Part shown: piece by piece, positions 1 through 6,100 of the stretch
How positions within the stretch are numbered: the first letter of the stretch is position 1
Layout of the letters: each line of letters opens with the position of its first letter
DNA from: a halophilic archaeon J07HX64
GTDB lineage: Archaea > Halobacteriota > Halobacteria > Halobacteriales > Haloarculaceae
Direction of reading: 5' to 3'
NCBI GenBank assembly: GCA_000416085.1
Contig: KE356579.1
Span: forward strand, 1,609,679 to 1,617,678
DNA: 8,000 bases
Translations under genes and position numbers: made by a program
Notes under the pieces: model-generated
The model's input: only the letters and a program-made list of their open reading frames with translations
Database searches by the model: none
What the model was told of the DNA's origin: nothing

Positions 1-120
1 GAGCGTGACCAGTTCTACGAGCGTGTCGAACGAGTAACACAGGTCGGGACGATGGCAGTCGAGGATATGCAGGTCCCACGCCGGAACACGTACGTTGTCG
101 AGGGGTTCGTCAGCCACAAC
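1..120 (+). mobile_element. Intein 1, C-terminal end only (blocks F and G)
   Basis: These 40 residues do not match the reductase but form the end of a protein-splicing element. Block F is VEDMQVPRRNTYVVEGF and block G is VSHN, with Asn at 118-120. The residue after it is Ser (121-123), the first of the reductase motif SPTLMNAG, and serves as the downstream nucleophile. The penultimate His and terminal Asn needed for Asn cyclisation are present. Its first cysteine, block B and any endonuclease lie to the left of the window, so whether it is a full or mini intein cannot be told. The insertion site lies in the substrate-binding loop of the reductase. Confidence 0.9.
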
Positions 121-3100
121 AGTCCGACGCTGATGAACGCGGGCGACGAGCTACAGCAGCTCAGCGCGTGTTTCGTCGACTCGCCGGCGGACGATATCGA
201 CGATATCCACCAGACCGCAAAGGAGGCTGCGGAGGTGTTCCAGTGTCTGACAGACGACGCCAGTGTCGCGGTCGACGGAAAGGGGGTCGTGTCGGTCGCG
301 GAGGTCGAGCCGGGCGACGAGATCCGGCAACGGGACGCCGACGGGTACCAGACACGGACAGTAGAGGAGACACACGCGTACAACGACGCGCCGGTACATC
401 GGGTCACGACGACAGCCGGAATCGAACTCACCGGGACACCGAATCATGAACTGTGTGTCGACGGTGACTGGACCCGTATCGACGAGATAGCGCCCGGAGA
501 CACGCTATCGGTCCGGCTCGACTGGCTCACCGACACCGACGACACCGCCGAGTTGAGAGCTGTCGGGTCCGGTGCGCAGTGGGATGCAAACAGGACCGTC
601 GATAACAGCGACATTCGCGAACTGTACACAGAGGGGCTGTCTGACTACGAGATCGCGGACAGACTCGACTGTTCGGCGTCGACGGTCCAGCGGCGGCGCG
701 CGAACGAACTCGGTCTGGACCCGAACGGCTCGGGCGGTCGCTCGCGCGGAAGCGTCAGTTTCGACACTGACGCCTTCGAGCGACTGTACGAGGCGGGCCA
801 CACCGACTCGGAGATCGCCGACGAACTCGGCCGACACCAGACGACGGTCGGGGGGTACCGGACAGCACAGTCGCTCGAACCGAACGGTAACCCGGTGAAA
901 ACGGTCACGCAACCGACGGAGCTGACACCCGAACTCGCGGAGTTGCTCGGCATGTGGGTCGGCGACGGCTCGACACACGAGGACGGCATCCGCCTGCATC
1001 TCGGGCGCGAGGAGACGCTGGAACACGCCGACTGGCTCTGCCGGGACCTGTTCGGTGAGGGTCTTGACTGGCGGTTCGAGGACGGCTGTTACCACGCGGT
1101 GCTGCACAGTCACGAGATACGGCGGTTCTGGCTGGCGAACTTCGGGGCGGCAAAACCCGACGCTCCCTCCGCGTCGGTCCCCGACGTCATCTGGCGCGCA
1201 GACCGCGACACCGTCGCGGCGTTTCTCCGTGGACTGTTCTCGACCGACGGCGGTCTCCAGCGCGACCGCTACCCACGGCTGTGGAGCGCCTCACAGGAAC
1301 TGGTCGACGGTGTGCAGACACTCCTCCTGGGTCTGGGGCTACCCGCGGCACGGTGGGATCTCGACTCCGACGACTGCGAGTATCACAACGTCGGTCCGAC
1401 CGGCGAGGTCGGTCTGACCCGCTTCGTCGACCGGGTCGGGTTCGTGGACGGCCGTGAGGACGAGATGGCCGCCGCGCTTGAGGAAACTGCCTTCGACGGG
1501 ACCACCTTCGGAACCGTCCACGACGGGCAGCGCTGGTCTGTTCCCGTCGAGTCGATCGAGTCCGCAGGCACGGCGACGGTACACGACGTGACCGTCGCCG
1601 GCAATCACGAGTATATCGCCGACGGTGTTGTCTCTCACAACAGCGGCGGCGGCATGGGGTATGCCTTCTGGAAACTGCGCCCCTACGGTGACCCGGTCGG
1701 CTCCACCGGCGGCATCGCGAGCGGTCCTGTCACGTTTATGAGGACTTACGACCAGATGTGCTTCCCGCCAGGGACAGACGTACTAACACCCGGTGGGCAA
1801 CGCCCGATCGAGTCCCTCGTAGAAGGTGATCTGGTCGTTGACGAACACGGAGACGAGCGTCCGGTCGTCGAGACGATGGACCGGCAGGTCAGCGAAGAGC
1901 TCGTCGAGATCACCCCGACACGACTCAACCGGCAGATTCGGGCGACTGGAGAACACCCGTTCCGGGTTGCTCGCGACGACGAGTTCGAATGGGTCGACGC
2001 TCGGGACATAGAGCCGGGTGACCGCCTTGTTCTCGGTCATAATAAAGAGACAAACGGTCTCGGTCTCGACGAGACAGTCGAACTGGGTGAGATCGCCTCG
2101 GGTCCGTTAGTACTCACTGATGGCGGTGTCACGGTCAACCGCGAGTACTACGGGGTTTCCAGAGGCACAGAGCCAGCCGCGATTGCCGACGAGGTGCCTG
2201 TCGAAGACTTCGCAACCGTCGCCGGGTGGTATCTTGCCGAGGGATGCGTCGTCTACCGTCGCGGCGTTCCGAACGAGGTTACGTTTACCCTACACAACGA
2301 CGAGCGCGATGCAGTCGCCGAGATCGAGGAAGCGCTCAAGTCTTTCGACGCGCCGACCCGTCTCGAACCAGTCGAGGACCGAAATACGATCCACGTCCAC
2401 GTCGAGAGTGCAAGCTTCGCACAGTTCATCGAGGGGCTCTTTGCTACTGGTGCCTCGGAAAAAACGGTGCCGGAACTCCTCTGGAAGGCACCCGTCGAAA
2501 CCCAGGCAAGAACTCTGGAGGCGTTGTTCGACGGCGACGGGAGACTGGAAAAACGCGGCAACAGCCAGCGCGCGCAGCTCAAACTGGCAAACGAGGAGAT
2601 AGTCGACTTTGTCTTCCAAACCGGACTGCGGTGTGGCGTCCAGTTCTCGCGGCACGACAGGGTCCCCGAGGACCGGAAACAAACCTACTCAGTCAGTGTT
2701 AGCGTCAGCACCGCCATCGGAACGCATCTCGAACGACTGTTCGACGACGTGCCCGACGACTTCGCCGCTCGGGACCGGACCAAACAGACGAGAGGGCGGG
2801 AAGTCGTCGCCGTTGACGAGGTCGATCGAACCCCCTACGAAGGTCCAGTGTACAACGTTGAGGTCCCGGAGACACACTCGTACATCGCAGAGGACCTGGT
2901 CGTTCATAACTGCGAGACGATCGCTCAGGGCGGGGCACGTCGCGGTGCGCAGATGGGTGTGATGCGCATTTCACACCCCGATATCATCCAGTTCATCCAC
3001 GCGAAGAACAAGGACGTCTCGCTGGCGAACACACTCCGACTGAACGACCCCGACGACTTCACACACACCTCGTTTGCCGACGCGCTGGAGGAGGCCCGCG

Positions 3101-6100
3101 GTCTCATCGACGAGGAGGGGCACGTTCCCGAGCATCTCCGCAACGCTGTCGAGGGGCACCTCTCGAATTTCAACATCTCGGTCGGCGTGACCGACCGCTT
3201 CATGGAGGCGATGAAAGAGGACGAGCCGTACACGCTCACCAACCCACGGACGGAGGACCCACACGTCGCCACCGAGGAAACTGTCGAACTGTACGAGATG
3301 TTCGGTCTCGGCGACTACGTCGAGGCCGGTGAGGTGTTGTCTGTGCCCGCCCGTGAACTCTGGGACCACATTATCGGGGGCGCCCACGAGAACGGTGAAC
3401 CCGGTGTCGTCTACCTCGAACGGATAAACGACAAACACTCCTTCGACGTCGAGGAACACCCCGACCACCGCATCCTCGCGACAAATCCGTGTGTGACCGG
3501 TGACACGCTCATCAGCACCGAGAACGGGCTCGTCACGGCAGAGGAGCTGTACGAGCAGGGTGTCGCGCGTGACATCGTGGTCGACGGTCGACGCAGCGAG
3601 GAACGAATAAAGGAGGCGAGCAGCGTCTACCGCACCGGCGAGAAGGAGGTGTACAGGCTGACCACCGAGGAGGGGTACGAGCTCCGCCTGACCGCCGACC
3701 ACCGCGTGATGACCGACGATGGCTGGGTCGAGGCAGGGAACCTCGACGCCGGCGACACGGTCCACATTCAGAACCGGAAAGGCGAGTTCGGCCAGCACGG
3801 CTCCGCGGCGGCGGGTCGCGTGCTCGGCTGGCTGGTCGGTGACGGTCACCTCAAGCACGACGAGGAGCGTGCCGTGCTGAACTTCTACGACGAGGACGCC
3901 GAGATCTCCGGGAGCTTTGCCGAGGACGTGAACGAGGTTGTCCGTGACCCGCTGGGGAACGCGAACTACGGGGTCGGTGTCAGCGAGATCAGCCGGAGCG
4001 ACGAGTACCGCGGCGCACAGGCCGTCGAACAGCGCATCCGGTCGGCACGGCTCTACGAGTACGCCGAACGGGCCGGTCTCACCGAGGAGAAACTGCAGGT
4101 GCCCGAGGCTGTCCGTCGCGGGAGTGAGGAGATGGCCCGCGGGTTCCTCCAGGCGCTGTTCACCGCCGATGGACACGTCGAGGGGACACCCGAGACAGGG
4201 CTCTCGGTGCGCCTGACCGGTATCGATCCGGACCTGCTAGGGAGTGTCCAGCGGCTCCTGACCAACTTCGGTATCCGGTCACAGCGCTACGAAGACCGGA
4301 AAACCGGCGGTCGAACGGAGCTCCCGGACGGTCACGGCGGTACGAGGGAGTACGAGGCGTCGTCGAGCCACCAGCTCGTGGTCAGCTCCGGACACCTGCA
4401 CACGTTCGCGGAGGAGATAGGGTTCCTGCGAGAGGACAAGAGCGAGCAGCTGAGTGGGGCTCTGGACAGGTACAGTCGAGGCCCGTGCACAGGTCGGTTC
4501 GAGGCAACGGTCGACGCTGTCGAGGCTGACGGGACCGAGGACGTGTACGACCTCACGGAGCCGGACACGGAGTCCTTTGTCGCGAACGGCGTCGTGGTTC
4601 ACAACTGCGGAGAACAGCCGCTCGAGGAGTACGAGGCCTGCAACCTCGGTCACATCAATCTCTCGACACTCGCGGCGAGCGATGCACCGGACTGGCGGGT
4701 CTGGTCGGAGCGTCACGGGGACGCGTACGAGACAGAGACGGCAGCGGTCGAGGCGTTTCTGTCGGAGGCGCTCGACTTCGAGGAGCTCGACAGACGGATC
4801 GAACTGGGCACCCGGTTCCTGGAGAACGTCGTCACGATGTCGGATTTCCCGGTCGAGGAGATAGAGAGGACGGTTCGCGAGATGCGCAAGATAGGGCTGG
4901 GCATAATGGGGCTGGCACAGCTGTACATCCAGCTCGGTGTGAAGTACGGGGGTGACACGGCAAACGAGATCGCCCGTCAGGTGATGGTCCACATCAACCA
5001 CCGCTCGAAGTGGACGAGTCACGAACTCGCCACCGAGCGCGGAACCTTCACCGAGTGGGACAACTCGAAGTACGCCGACCCGACCGAGTACCGCGAGTGG
5101 TTCGAACACCACGTCGGTGAACCCGCAGAGGAGTGGGCGGACGGGTTCCCGATCAGGAATCACAACACGACGACGATAGCGCCGACCGGTTGTGTCGAGG
5201 AGAGTTCACTCGTCTCGACAGACAGCGGACTGGTCCCGATACAGGAACTGGACGAGACAACAGCCGAGTTCGAGCAGTGGAGCGAGATCGAGGTCGATGT
5301 CTCGACGGACGGCGGAACGAAAACCGCAACCGCGGTGTACGACAACGGGTTCGCCGACGCCCGCCAGATCGAGACCGAGGGAGGGTTCAGCGTCACCTCG
5401 ACGCCGGACCATCGGTTCCGGACAATCTCCGCAGACGGGGAGTACGTCTGGAGAGCGGCCGGGGAGTTCGCACCGGGAGACCGGATCCTCCTCCGGCGAA
5501 ACACCGCCGACGGTGGCACACGGTCGGGTCTCGACACGAGCGAGTCCGAGAACTATCACTGGAACAGCGACGAGGGTCTGCGTCTGCCCGGCGAGATGAC
5601 GCCGGAACTAGCGGAGTTCCTCGGCTACTTCGCGGGTGACGGGTACGTCCACGAGGATGTCGGTGTCAAACTCGTCGTCGAGTCGGAGGCCGACGAACTC
5701 GACACCCATCTCCGCGAACTCGGGGAGACAGTCTTCGGCGTCTCACCGACCGTCGAGGACCGCGGGACGCGTCACGTGCTCAGCTTCGGTGGGCGCCACC
5801 TCCCGCGGTACTTCGAGGACAACGGCTGGACGAAAGACGACGGTAACGAGGGCGAGGGCGCGGCGAGTGCGTCTGTTCCCGAGGCGGTTCTCGCCGGTGA
5901 CGAGACGGTCGCGAAGTCGTTCCTCCGCGGTCTGTTCGAGGCCGACGGGACCGCATCCCGCAAGGTCGAACTGTCGACAGTGTCGTCGACACTCGCAGAC
6001 CAGGTACAGACTCTGTTGCTGTCCCTGGGCTGTGTGTTCGTTCGAGATAGCCTCGACGTGGACGGGCGAGACGACCACTACGGGGAGCGAACCCGATACA

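Noticed and set aside
52..54. ATG as the start of the large gene
   Set aside because: The frame is open from base 1, and the residues before and after this ATG form the C-terminal block of an intein inside the reductase. The real start is upstream of the window.
190..207. Perfect 9-base tandem repeat (gacgatatc twice)
   Set aside because: It encodes Asp-Asp-Ile twice in an acidic stretch of the reductase. It is short and is explained by codon choice.
604..888. A separate DNA-binding regulator gene inserted in nrdJ
   Set aside because: The HTH-like units are in frame with the intein on both sides, with no stop or separate start, so they are a module of intein 2.
2971..4176. 401-codon open frame on the minus strand
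   Set aside because: It lies opposite clear reductase and intein coding sequence. Long antisense frames are common in GC-rich genes, and its translation shows no recognisable motif.
4279..5163. 294-codon open frame on the minus strand
   Set aside because: It lies opposite intein 4 and the extein carrying the radical cysteine, with no motif of its own.
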